NCBI RefSeq assembly: GCF_024129735.1
Contig: NZ_JAMXXK010000017.1
Location: 1 to 57,646 of the forward strand
Direction: 5' to 3'
DNA: 57,646 nt
Origin: Acinetobacter lwoffii
GTDB taxonomy: Bacteria > Pseudomonadota > Gammaproteobacteria > Pseudomonadales > Moraxellaceae
In this document: positions 26,436 to 34,608 of the stretch, in pieces
Numbering within the stretch: the first letter of the stretch is position 1
How the letters are laid out: every line of letters begins with the position of its first letter
The notes under the pieces: model-generated
What the model saw: only the letters and a program-made list of their open reading frames with translations
What the model was told of the DNA's origin: nothing
Databases searched by the model: none
Translations under genes and position numbers: made by a program

Positions 26436-26945
26436 ATGATGAATAGCATGCATATGCAAAGTATAAAAATACAGCCTTTAAGCACGGAAAGTTTTCTGCC
26501 TTTTGGAGAAGTGATTGCCTGTCAGGGTAATCATTTTTTTCATATCAATGAGCAGCAGACTGAGCGTTATCATGCCCTGTCTGAAGTAGAAAGTGATGCC
26601 AAGGTTGGACTGAGTATTTTTAGAAATATACAAGCCACGGCAATTCCTTTTCAAATTTCGATGCTGGAAAGACATCCTCTGGGTTCACAGGCTTTTATTC
26701 CGATGCACGACCAGCAATTTTTAATCGTTGTAGCGCCTGAACTTGATCATACACAGCCCGATATTAGTCTGATTCAGGCATTTATCACTAATGGTTCTCA
26801 AGGGATAAATTATCGTGCCGGAACCTGGCATCATCCCTTATTGACCCTTGAAGCACCCAGTGAATTTGTGGTGGTGGATCGTATAGGCAACGGATCAAAC
26901 TGTGATGTTCATCCCTTTCCTGAAAACATCCAGATCGTACTTTAA
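26436..26945 (+). CDS. allA: Ureidoglycolate lyase
   Basis: The enzyme splits ureidoglycolate into glyoxylate and urea, the last step of the pathway here. The 169-residue cupin-fold protein has the family blocks LSTESFLPFGEVI, ERHPLGSQAFIPM, and INYRAGTWHHPLLTLE with conserved histidines. It directly follows alc and is closed by a terminator at 26956-26979. Confidence 0.93.
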   Translation: MMNSMHMQSIKIQPLSTESFLPFGEVIACQGNHFFHINEQQTERYHALSEVESDAKVGLSIFRNIQATAIPFQISMLERHPLGSQAFIPMHDQQFLIVVAPELDHTQPDISLIQAFITNGSQGINYRAGTWHHPLLTLEAPSEFVVVDRIGNGSNCDVHPFPENIQIVL

Positions 26946-26955
26946 ACGCATTAAA

Positions 26956-26979
26956 AAAAGCCCTTTTATCAGGGCTTTT
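26956..26979. terminator. Terminator shared by allA and the Tsx-like gene
   Basis: AAAAGCCCT and AGGGCTTTT form a 9-bp stem with a 6-base loop between two convergent genes, with A and T tracts on either side. Confidence 0.85.
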
Positions 26980-27002
26980 AACTTATTTCTTCATCACTTT
27001 GC

Positions 27003-27716
27003 CTAGAAGTGATATTTCACTAAAGCACTGACATTATTTTCATCGGCATTTGGGATACCGAATTTGTTGTTCCAGATAGAATGTTCAATCCCCAGATATA
27101 AATTGGTGTCTGGAGAAATGTGTTTACCGACATTCCATTTCCATTGGGTGGTCCAGTTCATCTCGCTGTCATGAGTATCTTCTTCTGTAGACCAGTCCAA
27201 GAAGCCATCCACCAGAAATTCTTCAGTTCCCAGTTTAATTGGCACGCCATAGGTCAGTGTCAACTGGTAATCATCATCAATATTCTCATTATTCACGCGA
27301 TAAAGGTTAATGCTGGCATAACGGAAATATGGAATATCCAGATCGAAACCTACGCCGTACAGGAAGTTATCAAAACCCTCTCCACCTTCCCAGGTCGTTG
27401 AAACCAGTACATCTTTAACCGGACCAAAGGCAAGCTTCTGACCCGACACTTCACCCAAGCTCAAACGTGGTGAAAATTCAAAATAACTTGATTTAAAGTC
27501 ATCTGCACCGCGCATACGGTCAATGAAGAAGAAGACATCTGCATATTTTACTTTTGCCGTATATTCAAAGGTCGCAGTCGCCTGTTTCTCATCGACCACC
27601 TCATAGTTTTCTCCATAAAGTCCGGTGACACTGAAGTCTTGCCAGATCGGTTTTGCCTGTGCGGATGCCGCACCCAATACAAGTAATGTTGCAGCAGTAA
27701 GTTGAGTGAATTTCAT
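27003..27716 (-). CDS. Tsx-like nucleoside-specific outer-membrane channel
   Basis: This is an outer-membrane beta-barrel of the Channel_Tsx/OmpK type. I chose the ATG at 27716, which gives a clean signal peptide (MKFTQLTAATLLVLGAASAQA before KPIWQD); the longer frame to 27749 adds an unlikely leader. The mature part shows alternating strands (YRYASINLYRV-like, YQLTLTYGVPI) and ends in aromatic ALVKYHF, the usual last strand with terminal Phe. The context suggests passage of nucleosides, urate or other purines. It has its own sigma-54-like promoter. Confidence 0.85.
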   Translation of the reverse strand: MKFTQLTAATLLVLGAASAQAKPIWQDFSVTGLYGENYEVVDEKQATATFEYTAKVKYADVFFFIDRMRGADDFKSSYFEFSPRLSLGEVSGQKLAFGPVKDVLVSTTWEGGEGFDNFLYGVGFDLDIPYFRYASINLYRVNNENIDDDYQLTLTYGVPIKLGTEEFLVDGFLDWSTEEDTHDSEMNWTTQWKWNVGKHISPDTNLYLGIEHSIWNNKFGIPNADENNVSALVKYHF

Positions 27717-27760
27717 AAATAAGGGTCCCCAATGGAATGAAAGAATCACATTCTGAATTA

Positions 27761-27776
27761 AGCAAAAACAAAGCCA
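27761..27776 (-). promoter_or_regulatory. Sigma-54-like -24/-12 element before the Tsx-like gene
   Basis: The coding strand reads TGGCTTTGTTTTTGCT, with perfect TTGCT at -12, TGGC at -24 and exact GG-N10-GC spacing. The -12 GC is about 46 bases before the preferred start codon. Confidence 0.55.
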
Positions 27777-27796
27777 ACATTTTTAATTTTTGATAA

Positions 27797-27824
27797 AAAA
27801 ACAGCCCATTTTCTGGACTGTTTT
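27797..27824 (-). terminator. Terminator after the urate/xanthine-type permease
   Basis: AAAACAG/CTGTTTT with CCA/TGG inside forms a hairpin with an A- and T-rich border just past the permease stop. Confidence 0.7.
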
Positions 27825-27842
27825 CATCCTGGTTTAAATTTT

Positions 27843-29216
27843 CTAATGGGGAAGCTTTGCCACGACTTCGGCTGTTGCCGTACTTTTATTTTTAAATAGG
27901 TTTAGATGATTGAACAACAGGTTGAGTAAAATGGCCATTAAGCAGGTTGAGCTAATCCCCGAATGAAATAAGGTTTGTACCCATTTGGGAAAGTTGGCAT
28001 AAAAGGAATGATCAATAATTGGAATCATACCGGCAGCAATAGCGGTCGCAACAATGATGAGATTTTTTTGCTCGTTATAATCAATTTTAGCCAAGGTACG
28101 AATCCCGCTTGCAGCGACTGTTCCAAAAAGTACCAGACCTGCACCACCTAATACCGGTACAGGAATGGCAGCAATCAAACGTCCCATAATGGGCAGTAAA
28201 CCCAGCACTACTAAAATCATGCCACCCGCAGCGACCACAAATCGGCTTTTAATTCCGGTAATCGCCACCAAGCCGACATTTTGCGCAAAAGCACTTTGCA
28301 TAAATGAACCAAAAACCGGTGCCATCGCACTCGATAACATATCGGCACGCAAGCCATTCGAGATACGATCCGCATCCACTTTGGTACCTACAATCTCACC
28401 CACTGCAATGATATCTGCTGTGGTTTCGGTCATAATCACTAGCGTAACGATAAGCATGGAAATGATGGCAGTGAGCTCAAAAGTCGGTAGTCCAAAGGCG
28501 AAGAAGCTGGGTACCTGAATCCATGTTCCATTCGCAACTTTAGAGAAATCACCAAAACCGAATAAATAAGCCAGTACTGAACCTAAAACAATTGCCAGTA
28601 AAATAGATAAGCGACGAATAGCAGCATGTCGGCTCAAATTCAGGCAGACGACTAAAGCTAAAGTCATGAGTGCCAGACCAATATTTTCGACACTTCCCCA
28701 TTCTGGTGCCTTGGGATTGCCGCCCATCATCCAGCGGACTGCTACAGGTAATAAAGACAAACCAATGATAGTAATGACGCAGCCTGTCACGACTGGTGGA
28801 AAGAAACGGATAATTTTGGAGAAATAAGGCGCGAGGAAAAAACCGATCAATGAGGCGACAATGACCGCACCGTAAACTGCTTGCAAACCACCGCCTGTGG
28901 TCACAATCGCGACCATCGTCGCAACGCCAGCGAAAGAAACCCCTTGTACCAAAGGTAATTTCGCGCCGATATATTTCACCCCAACGGTTTGCAAAATTGT
29001 GGCTAAACCACCCACAAATAGCGCCGCTGCAATCAATAATCCAATTTGATAAGCTTCCAGACCGGCGGCCGTTCCCACGATTAAAGGTGGTGCAATAATT
29101 CCGCCATACATAGTCAGTACGTGTTGCAAACCGTAAGCTGCACTTTTTCCCGCACCTAAATATTCATGTTCAGGTGATATTGTTTTACTTTGTTCTGTCA
29201 TTTTTCTCACCCTCAA
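27843..29216 (-). CDS. Nucleobase:cation symporter-2 permease (urate/xanthine type)
   Basis: This inner-membrane NCS2 transporter has 457 residues and about 12-14 hydrophobic segments. The family signatures are visible: QHVLTMYGGIIAPPLIVG near the N-terminus, VQGVSFAGVATM, and the long TM10 region FAQNVGLVAITGIKSRFVV with the conserved Gln/Asn and Gly. It lies right after uraH on the same strand (15 bases), so it belongs to the uraD-uraH operon. Urate or xanthine is the likely substrate. A start slightly downstream (M6, TEQSKT) is possible. Confidence 0.92.
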   Translation of the reverse strand: MRVRKMTEQSKTISPEHEYLGAGKSAAYGLQHVLTMYGGIIAPPLIVGTAAGLEAYQIGLLIAAALFVGGLATILQTVGVKYIGAKLPLVQGVSFAGVATMVAIVTTGGGLQAVYGAVIVASLIGFFLAPYFSKIIRFFPPVVTGCVITIIGLSLLPVAVRWMMGGNPKAPEWGSVENIGLALMTLALVVCLNLSRHAAIRRLSILLAIVLGSVLAYLFGFGDFSKVANGTWIQVPSFFAFGLPTFELTAIISMLIVTLVIMTETTADIIAVGEIVGTKVDADRISNGLRADMLSSAMAPVFGSFMQSAFAQNVGLVAITGIKSRFVVAAGGMILVVLGLLPIMGRLIAAIPVPVLGGAGLVLFGTVAASGIRTLAKIDYNEQKNLIIVATAIAAGMIPIIDHSFYANFPKWVQTLFHSGISSTCLMAILLNLLFNHLNLFKNKSTATAEVVAKLPH

Positions 29217-29231
29217 AGTCTAAATATAAAA

Positions 29232-29552
29232 TCAGCTTCCGCGATATGTGGAGTACGCGAATGGGCTGATCAGTAAAGGAATATGAAAATGCTGGGACGC
29301 ATCTTTCACATAAAAATGAATAACTGCTTTAGGAAAAAAAGTTTCTAAACCCGAATTTTCAAAATAGGCAGATGTAAAGAACTCAAGACTATAGGCACCC
29401 GCTTTAAACTCGGTCATGCCGAAATCACTGACGCGGCCGTCTGCATTGGTTTTTGCTTCCCTAATCAGGCGACCGTCTTCAGCAAAAAGTCGAATGACCA
29501 CGTCTGTCGCAGGTTTTCCCAGATGTGTATCTAAAATATGCGTGCTAATCAT
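29232..29552 (-). CDS. uraH: 5-Hydroxyisourate hydrolase
   Basis: This transthyretin-like enzyme opens 5-hydroxyisourate to OHCU. The 106-residue length, the N-terminal ISTHILDTHLGKPA with the catalytic His, the central Arg and the closing YSTYRGS tetrapeptide are diagnostic and separate it from transthyretin. Its ATG overlaps the uraD stop by four bases (ATGA), so the two are translationally coupled. Confidence 0.95.
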   Translation of the reverse strand: MISTHILDTHLGKPATDVVIRLFAEDGRLIREAKTNADGRVSDFGMTEFKAGAYSLEFFTSAYFENSGLETFFPKAVIHFYVKDASQHFHIPLLISPFAYSTYRGS

Positions 29553-30052
29553 GCATGAAGCTCCTGAGCCAGTCGTGACAAGGCAATTTCTGCCAGTTGA
29601 TGATGGACAATACGTTTCTCAATCTCTGGGTCATTTAGCAAACGATAGTTCAGGGCTTGAAGGACGTCTTCACTGCTCAATCCAGCGGCTTTGATCAGAA
29701 AGATAAACCCATATTTTTTCTCATAGGCAAGATTGCCTTTAAGTAGAGCGAGCTGGGTATCTTTATCTGCTGTAATACCGGATTGTTCACGATGGGAAAA
29801 GTCTTTTTCTATTTCACTTAATTCAGCCTGTGCCTGTTTTTCACCTATACGGGGATGATTATCCAGTGCAGTTTTAATCTCATCCCAACTCCAGGTCGCC
29901 GCTTGTTGTTGCGCTGCATTCAAAATATCCTCAAGCGATGCATAAGGACGTTTTGCGGCAAGCTCGGTCGACCAGCTGGGTATTTGCACACAGTGCTTTA
30001 AAAAGATCATCGCATCTTCTGTTGATGCTTGATTAAATTCAACAAGTTGCAC
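29549..30052 (-). CDS. uraD: OHCU decarboxylase
   Basis: The enzyme decarboxylates OHCU to (S)-allantoin. The 167-residue helical protein has the catalytic block LDNHPRIGEKQA with the active-site His, and the later YEKKYGFIFLIKAAG and LNDPEIEKRIVHHQLAEIA blocks. It is the first gene of the operon uraD-uraH-permease and has the best sigma-54-type promoter of the window. Confidence 0.95.
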   Translation of the reverse strand: MQLVEFNQASTEDAMIFLKHCVQIPSWSTELAAKRPYASLEDILNAAQQQAATWSWDEIKTALDNHPRIGEKQAQAELSEIEKDFSHREQSGITADKDTQLALLKGNLAYEKKYGFIFLIKAAGLSSEDVLQALNYRLLNDPEIEKRIVHHQLAEIALSRLAQELHA

Positions 30053-30097
30053 TCTTCAATCGCCTGATTATATTGCTTGGTTATTTAAAACTGGTTT

Positions 30098-30113
30098 TGC
30101 AATAACAGTGCCA
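30098..30113 (-). promoter_or_regulatory. Consensus sigma-54 -24/-12 promoter before uraD
   Basis: The coding strand reads TGGCACTGTTATTGCA, matching TGGCAC-N5-TTGCA in every conserved position with exact GG-N10-GC spacing. The -12 GC is 47 bases before the uraD start. This is the strongest of the seven elements. Confidence 0.8.
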
Positions 30114-30195
30114 AAGCTGATGTGTTTGTTATTTTTATAAAGTGCATGACTCAAAAAAGAGCATTTAAACTGATCTTTTCAAATACATTTTATGA

Positions 30196-31158
30196 TTATG
30201 GCGCATGATGGTTATACCAGTGCTCGGCAATATCCCCACGGCGGCAAATCCAGACCTTGTCATGATTTTGAATGTAGTCCAGGAACTTTTGTAGTGCTTT
30301 AAAACGTCCCGGCCGTCCTAAAATACGGCAGTGCATGCCAATCGACAGCATTTTTGGCGCAGTTTCTCCTTCGGCATAGAGCACATCAAAAGCATCTTTG
30401 AGATATTGATAAAACTGCTCCCCGCTATTAAAACCGCCAGGCGAACTGAATTTCATGTCATTGCTATCCAGGCTATAAGGAATAATCAAATGCGGACGTG
30501 TTTCCCCTGCCTGATTGGTCAAGGTGCTCCAAAATGGCAAATCATCTCCATAGTAATCAGCGTCATATTTGATTTGAGGAAATTCAGCCAGAAGTTGACG
30601 GGTATTCGGACTGTCCCGACCGGTATACCAGCCGATCGGTGCTTCACCAAACAGGCTTTCCAAAACGCTGATCGCCTGATCCATATATTGGCGTTCCAGT
30701 TCAAGCGGCATGTCCTGATAATGTAGCCAGCGCTGACCATGTGAAACGACATCATAATGAGCTGATTTAATCGCCTCGACCACATAAGGATTACGTATTA
30801 AGGCCATGCCGACTCCAAAGATGGTCATCGGCAAACCACGTTTCTGAAACTCCTGATGAATGCGCCAGAAGCCTGCACGTGAACCATATTCGTACATCGA
30901 ATCCATCGACATATGTTTGTCTGGAAAGCTGACAGCACCAATGATTTCTGATAAAAACTGTTCTGAACCCGCATCACCATGTTCAATGTGGTTTTCCCCA
31001 CCTTCTTCATAATTCAGCACAAACTGTACCGCGACACGCGCGTCGTTTGGCCACTCCACTTTCAGTGGTTCATCATGATAGCCAATCAGGTCACGCGAAT
31101 AAGGTGCACTGCGAATGCTGTCAATAAGTTCTTGTCCGCGTAAGTAGCTAGTCGTCAC
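30196..31158 (-). CDS. puuE: Allantoinase PuuE (polysaccharide deacetylase-like)
   Basis: This cofactor-independent allantoinase hydrolyses allantoin to allantoate. The 320-residue sequence has the PuuE blocks YSRDLIGYHDEPLKVEWPNDARVAVQF in shortened view (DLIGYHDEP, VQFVLNYEEGGE), EYGSRAGFWRIHQ, VVSHGQRWLHYQ with the catalytic-type His, GWYTGRDSPNTRQL, and CRILGRPGRFKAL. It is transcribed alone from its own sigma-54-like promoter and lies upstream of uraD. It replaces the amidohydrolase-type AllB. Confidence 0.94.
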   Translation of the reverse strand: MTTSYLRGQELIDSIRSAPYSRDLIGYHDEPLKVEWPNDARVAVQFVLNYEEGGENHIEHGDAGSEQFLSEIIGAVSFPDKHMSMDSMYEYGSRAGFWRIHQEFQKRGLPMTIFGVGMALIRNPYVVEAIKSAHYDVVSHGQRWLHYQDMPLELERQYMDQAISVLESLFGEAPIGWYTGRDSPNTRQLLAEFPQIKYDADYYGDDLPFWSTLTNQAGETRPHLIIPYSLDSNDMKFSSPGGFNSGEQFYQYLKDAFDVLYAEGETAPKMLSIGMHCRILGRPGRFKALQKFLDYIQNHDKVWICRRGDIAEHWYNHHAP

Positions 31159-31210
31159 ATCAATTCCTTGTCGATTCTGAGTAAATGATCAATTTTCTAT
31201 ACGCGTGATA

Positions 31211-31226
31211 AGCAATTTATGCGCCA
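31211..31226 (-). promoter_or_regulatory. Sigma-54-like -24/-12 element before puuE
   Basis: The coding strand reads TGGCGCATAAATTGCT, with perfect TTGCT at -12, TGGC at -24 and GG-N10-GC spacing. The -12 GC is about 54 bases before the puuE start. Confidence 0.7.
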
Positions 31227-31468
31227 AACTAGAGCATTGAAACTGAGAGCACGCTTTTAAAAAAAATATTTTCAGCGAAATTTAAGCTTAGAAATATCCC
31301 ATCTCAATATTTGCGTGGTTGAATATAAAAAACCTAGAAAGATGCTTATTTGTTTTCAATCGCCGGTCAGTGTTCTGATTTACGCAATCCTATGTCCTAT
31401 TAATTGAAATTTCATAGAACACCTTGCTGTTTTATAGTCCAGCTAAAGGTCATGACACAGAACCCATT

Positions 31469-32518
31469 ATGAATACAAATATCGCCGCTTTTAGTCCCGA
31501 CTTACCAGTCCATATGACATTCGAGGAACATGACTGGCATCTTTTGGCTCAGTACTGGTATCCGATTGCACTTGCGCGTGATATTACAGATCAGCCAACA
31601 AGTAGCATGCTGCTTGATATGCCTCTGGTGATTTATAAAATGAACGATGAACTGGTGGTGGCGAAAGATGCATGTCCGCATCGCGGTGTACCTTTAAGCT
31701 TGGGGAAAAATGACGGCCAAGGCGTGGTGTGTCGTTATCACGGTTTACGCTTTGGCAGTGAAGGTAAATGCAACCGTATTCCTGCACATCCTCAGCATAA
31801 AATATCGGAGCGTTTCCATCTGAAAACTTATGCTGCGGTAGAAAAATATGATCTGATCTGGTGTTCGTTAAGCGCTGAAAAGGATGCAGAACCTCATATT
31901 CCTCATATGCCTTTTTGGGATGATGCTGAGTATCAGCAACTGGTCTGCCCTCAGATAGACATTCAATGTTTTGCAGGAAGACAGCTCGAAGGTTTTATTG
32001 ATGTGGCACATTTTGCCTGGGTGCATCCAGACACTTTTGGCGATCCGGAGGATGTAGAAGTTCCTGATTACAGTACGACAGAAACGGAGGTCGGTTTTAA
32101 TGCAGATTATATCAGCAGTGTGGGACGTTATCCGATCGGAATCGAGCAGCGTGGCCAGGAAGATTTTAAATGGTTACGTCATTTTGAAGTGAGCCTACCC
32201 TTTACTGCAACACTTACGATTCATTTTCCAAATCATGCCAAGCAGGTCATCATGAATGCGGCTTCACCCATGACTGCGCGTTCAACACGACTTTTTGCAC
32301 CTATTTGCCGCAATTATGATAAAGATTTACCGGTTGAAGATGCCTATGCCTTTAATATGAAAATTTTCGAGGAAGATCGTGTGATTGTAGAAAATCAGAA
32401 ACCTGAATATTTACCTCTGGACTTATCTTTAGAAGCGCATTTTCCGGCAGATCGGAGTTCAAGCATGTACCGAAAATTACTACGTAAACGGGGATTTAGT
32501 CCTTTATTTGCCGCTTAA
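31469..32518 (+). CDS. Second Rieske non-heme iron oxygenase, HpxD-like
   Basis: The 349-residue protein is a clear paralogue of the oxygenase at 21721-22776. It has the Rieske site (CPHRGVPL, CRYHGLRF), iron ligands in EGFIDVAHFAWVH and the distal acidic block (FEEDRVIVENQKPE). The ATG at 31469 starts at the point where homology with the paralogue begins; an upstream TTG at 31424 would add 15 unlikely residues. It is divergent from puuE, closing the purine region. A purine is the likely substrate. No reductase gene lies nearby and no sigma-54-like element was found before it. Confidence 0.87.
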   Translation: MNTNIAAFSPDLPVHMTFEEHDWHLLAQYWYPIALARDITDQPTSSMLLDMPLVIYKMNDELVVAKDACPHRGVPLSLGKNDGQGVVCRYHGLRFGSEGKCNRIPAHPQHKISERFHLKTYAAVEKYDLIWCSLSAEKDAEPHIPHMPFWDDAEYQQLVCPQIDIQCFAGRQLEGFIDVAHFAWVHPDTFGDPEDVEVPDYSTTETEVGFNADYISSVGRYPIGIEQRGQEDFKWLRHFEVSLPFTATLTIHFPNHAKQVIMNAASPMTARSTRLFAPICRNYDKDLPVEDAYAFNMKIFEEDRVIVENQKPEYLPLDLSLEAHFPADRSSSMYRKLLRKRGFSPLFAA

Positions 32519-32765
32519 AATTTTATTCAAAAGAAAGATTCACAATAAATAACCAGAGCTAGCGCTCCTCTGATATTTAAAATTACAGGATTATTAAATT
32601 TATTAGCTATATGTCGATGTAGGTCTCTAGCCAAACTCATTTTTGAATGAATTGGGTTATATAGTGATTTTTATCAGAATTGTTATATAGCCTCATAAGC
32701 CTTGTGTTCTGGTGAAGATAAGGACTTTTAGAACGATAAAGAACTTTAAGAAGATAAAATTAGTT

Positions 32766-32823
32766 TTTTATTAAAATAGGTATATAATAAATAAAATCAC
32801 TTTATTTTACTATTTTAATAAAA
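32766..32823. promoter_or_regulatory. Inverted-repeat operator of the hipAB unit
   Basis: Two perfect 14-base arms (32766-32779 and 32810-32823, TTTTATTAAAATAG and its complement) are 30 bases apart, with a smaller AAATAAA/TTTATTT repeat between. The right arm ends two bases before the hipA ATG. This is the expected form of a HipB autorepression site. Confidence 0.6.
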
Positions 32824-32825
32824 TT

Positions 32826-34130
32826 ATGGATCAATATTGCACACTGCAGATTTATCAGGAAGATGAATGGCTTGATTGCGCTATTGTTGAGATTGTCGGT
32901 CAACAACAGACTGGATGGCAAGCAGCCACGCGAACATCATATCTGTTTGAATATGCTATTTCTTATATGGATTTAAGGGATGGGCATGCGCTAGCCTATC
33001 ATTTACCGGTAAATGTGCAAAATACATTGCAATCTACCTGGCCGGCCTTCCTGATGGATTTGTTACCTCAAGGTTATGGTCGTAAAGAATTACTCCGTCA
33101 GCTTAATTTTTCTGAAAATACTCAGGAACAAGCAGACTGGGCGCTTTTAAAAGCGGGTGCAGGCAATCCGATTGGTAATTTACGGATTAAAGAGGCTTAT
33201 GAATGGCTACAGGGGCAGTTCCCTGTTCAGCAGAATCATGGCTTTAGTCTGGACCAAGTCGTAGAACGTCAAGAAAAATTTATTGAATCCTTGGCCTCTT
33301 ATGGACTTTTTATTGCCGGTTCTTCTGGTATTCAGGGCGAGTGGCCAAAATTACTGCTGACCCAAGGTCACGATGACCTGTTCTATCTGGATCACACGCT
33401 GACAGATGATCAGGTCAAACAGCATTGGCTGGTGAAATTCAGCCGTGGCAGCGATCAGAATTTAGATAAAATTTTGATGCACGAAGCCTTATATATGAAA
33501 GTTGCTCAGTACCTGGGACTTCGTGTTCATCAGGAACTGGAGCTGCATGGCAAGACTTTATTCATTCCTCGATTCGACCGTAAGGTGATCGACAGGAAGG
33601 TCGAAAGAATTGCTCAGGAAAGTATTGCTTCTCTGGGGGGAAAAGCCGGTTTTGGGGTAAGAATGACCCATAACCAGATCTGTAGCCTGCTGATGCAATG
33701 CTGTACTGAACCAAAACAGGAAATCTTTGAATATTTGAAGCGTGATCTTGCCAATGTCGCTTTAGGCAATAAGGACAATCATACCCGTAATACAGCGCTT
33801 CAACGTTTCAGTAATGGAATCATTCGACTAACCCCATTATTTGATTTTGCGCCGATGTGGCTACATCCAGATGGTATTGCCCGAACTACGCGTTGGGAGC
33901 GAGATGATCATGGTGGTATGCCAATTTGGCATTCAGTCATTGAACAGATCGCCGAAAGCACGATGATTGATCCACAAGAAATCAAAGCGGTATTAATCGA
34001 ACAATTACCACTTTATCAGGGGTTACTCGAGCACATGCAACATCTGCAATTGGCACCTGAAATTCTGGAAAATAGCCAGTATCGAATTGATAATATTTGC
34101 CAACAATTGGAGGAGCTGAATTATGGATAA
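32826..34130 (+). CDS. hipA: HipA-family serine/threonine kinase toxin
   Basis: This 434-residue protein has the HipA layout: N-terminal Couple_hipA-like part (RDGHALAYHLPVN, WPAFLMDLLPQGYGRKELL) and a kinase domain with WLVKFSRG, HEALYMKVAQYLGL, TLFIPRFDRK, the catalytic loop GNKDNHTRNTAL and metal-binding LTPLFDFAPM. Such kinases phosphorylate a translation factor such as GltX and arrest growth. The ATG has no Shine-Dalgarno sequence because the operator arm runs up to it, so initiation may be leaderless. It precedes and overlaps the antitoxin gene by eight bases, the reverse of the E. coli order. Confidence 0.88.
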   Translation: MDQYCTLQIYQEDEWLDCAIVEIVGQQQTGWQAATRTSYLFEYAISYMDLRDGHALAYHLPVNVQNTLQSTWPAFLMDLLPQGYGRKELLRQLNFSENTQEQADWALLKAGAGNPIGNLRIKEAYEWLQGQFPVQQNHGFSLDQVVERQEKFIESLASYGLFIAGSSGIQGEWPKLLLTQGHDDLFYLDHTLTDDQVKQHWLVKFSRGSDQNLDKILMHEALYMKVAQYLGLRVHQELELHGKTLFIPRFDRKVIDRKVERIAQESIASLGGKAGFGVRMTHNQICSLLMQCCTEPKQEIFEYLKRDLANVALGNKDNHTRNTALQRFSNGIIRLTPLFDFAPMWLHPDGIARTTRWERDDHGGMPIWHSVIEQIAESTMIDPQEIKAVLIEQLPLYQGLLEHMQHLQLAPEILENSQYRIDNICQQLEELNYG

Positions 34131-34404
34131 ACGCTTCAAGCCACTGACTCCGATTCAACAGATGCAAAAGAGATTGTCTGTACTTGAAACCGTCAGTAAC
34201 AATCCTGACTGGCCTTTTCATCAGGTTGCTCGCTTCATTCGTACCGAGTTGCACCTCACACTCAACGATATGGCTAAAATTACCAAGATTGCTCCCCAGA
34301 CTCTACAGAAAATGGAACAACCTGAAGGCAATCCAACACTCAAGTCTATGCAGAAATTACTGGATGCTTTTGGTTTAAAGTTAGAAATCAGGGTTAAATC
34401 CTGA
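34123..34404 (+). CDS. hipB: HipB-like antitoxin with XRE helix-turn-helix
   Basis: The 93-residue protein has an HTH of the XRE type in its C-terminal half (LHLTLNDMAKITKIAPQTLQ followed by GNPTLKSMQKLLDAFGLKLEI). The N-terminal 40 residues are an extra basic/hydrophobic extension not needed for the fold. It should neutralise HipA and repress the pair by binding the upstream inverted repeat. Its translation is coupled to hipA through the overlap. Confidence 0.85.
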   Translation: MDKRFKPLTPIQQMQKRLSVLETVSNNPDWPFHQVARFIRTELHLTLNDMAKITKIAPQTLQKMEQPEGNPTLKSMQKLLDAFGLKLEIRVKS

Positions 34405-34608
34405 TGATAATCTGATGCTTTAATTGATATTTAGGGGAATTTTAGAGAAGAAGAATGACTTAACAACTGAAAATATGCCCTCCTCCAATCTGTTTATTGA
34501 GTCCTTGCTCTATCGCAGGAATCCCGGTTTAAATTAAACGCGGGATTCACTGGAGGCTGATATTTTCTTATCAGTTTTTTAATGAATACGTTTACTTTTT
34601 AAACGTCA

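Noticed and set aside
31159..31468. Sigma-54 element before the second Rieske gene
   Set aside because: No plus-strand GG-N10-GC match with TGGC-like context was found in the gap; the same is true for the first Rieske gene on its strand.
34519..34548. Hairpin GAATCCCG/CGGGATTC between hipB and gabD
   Set aside because: The stem is good, but there is no T tract on either strand, so I did not call it a terminator; its role is unknown.
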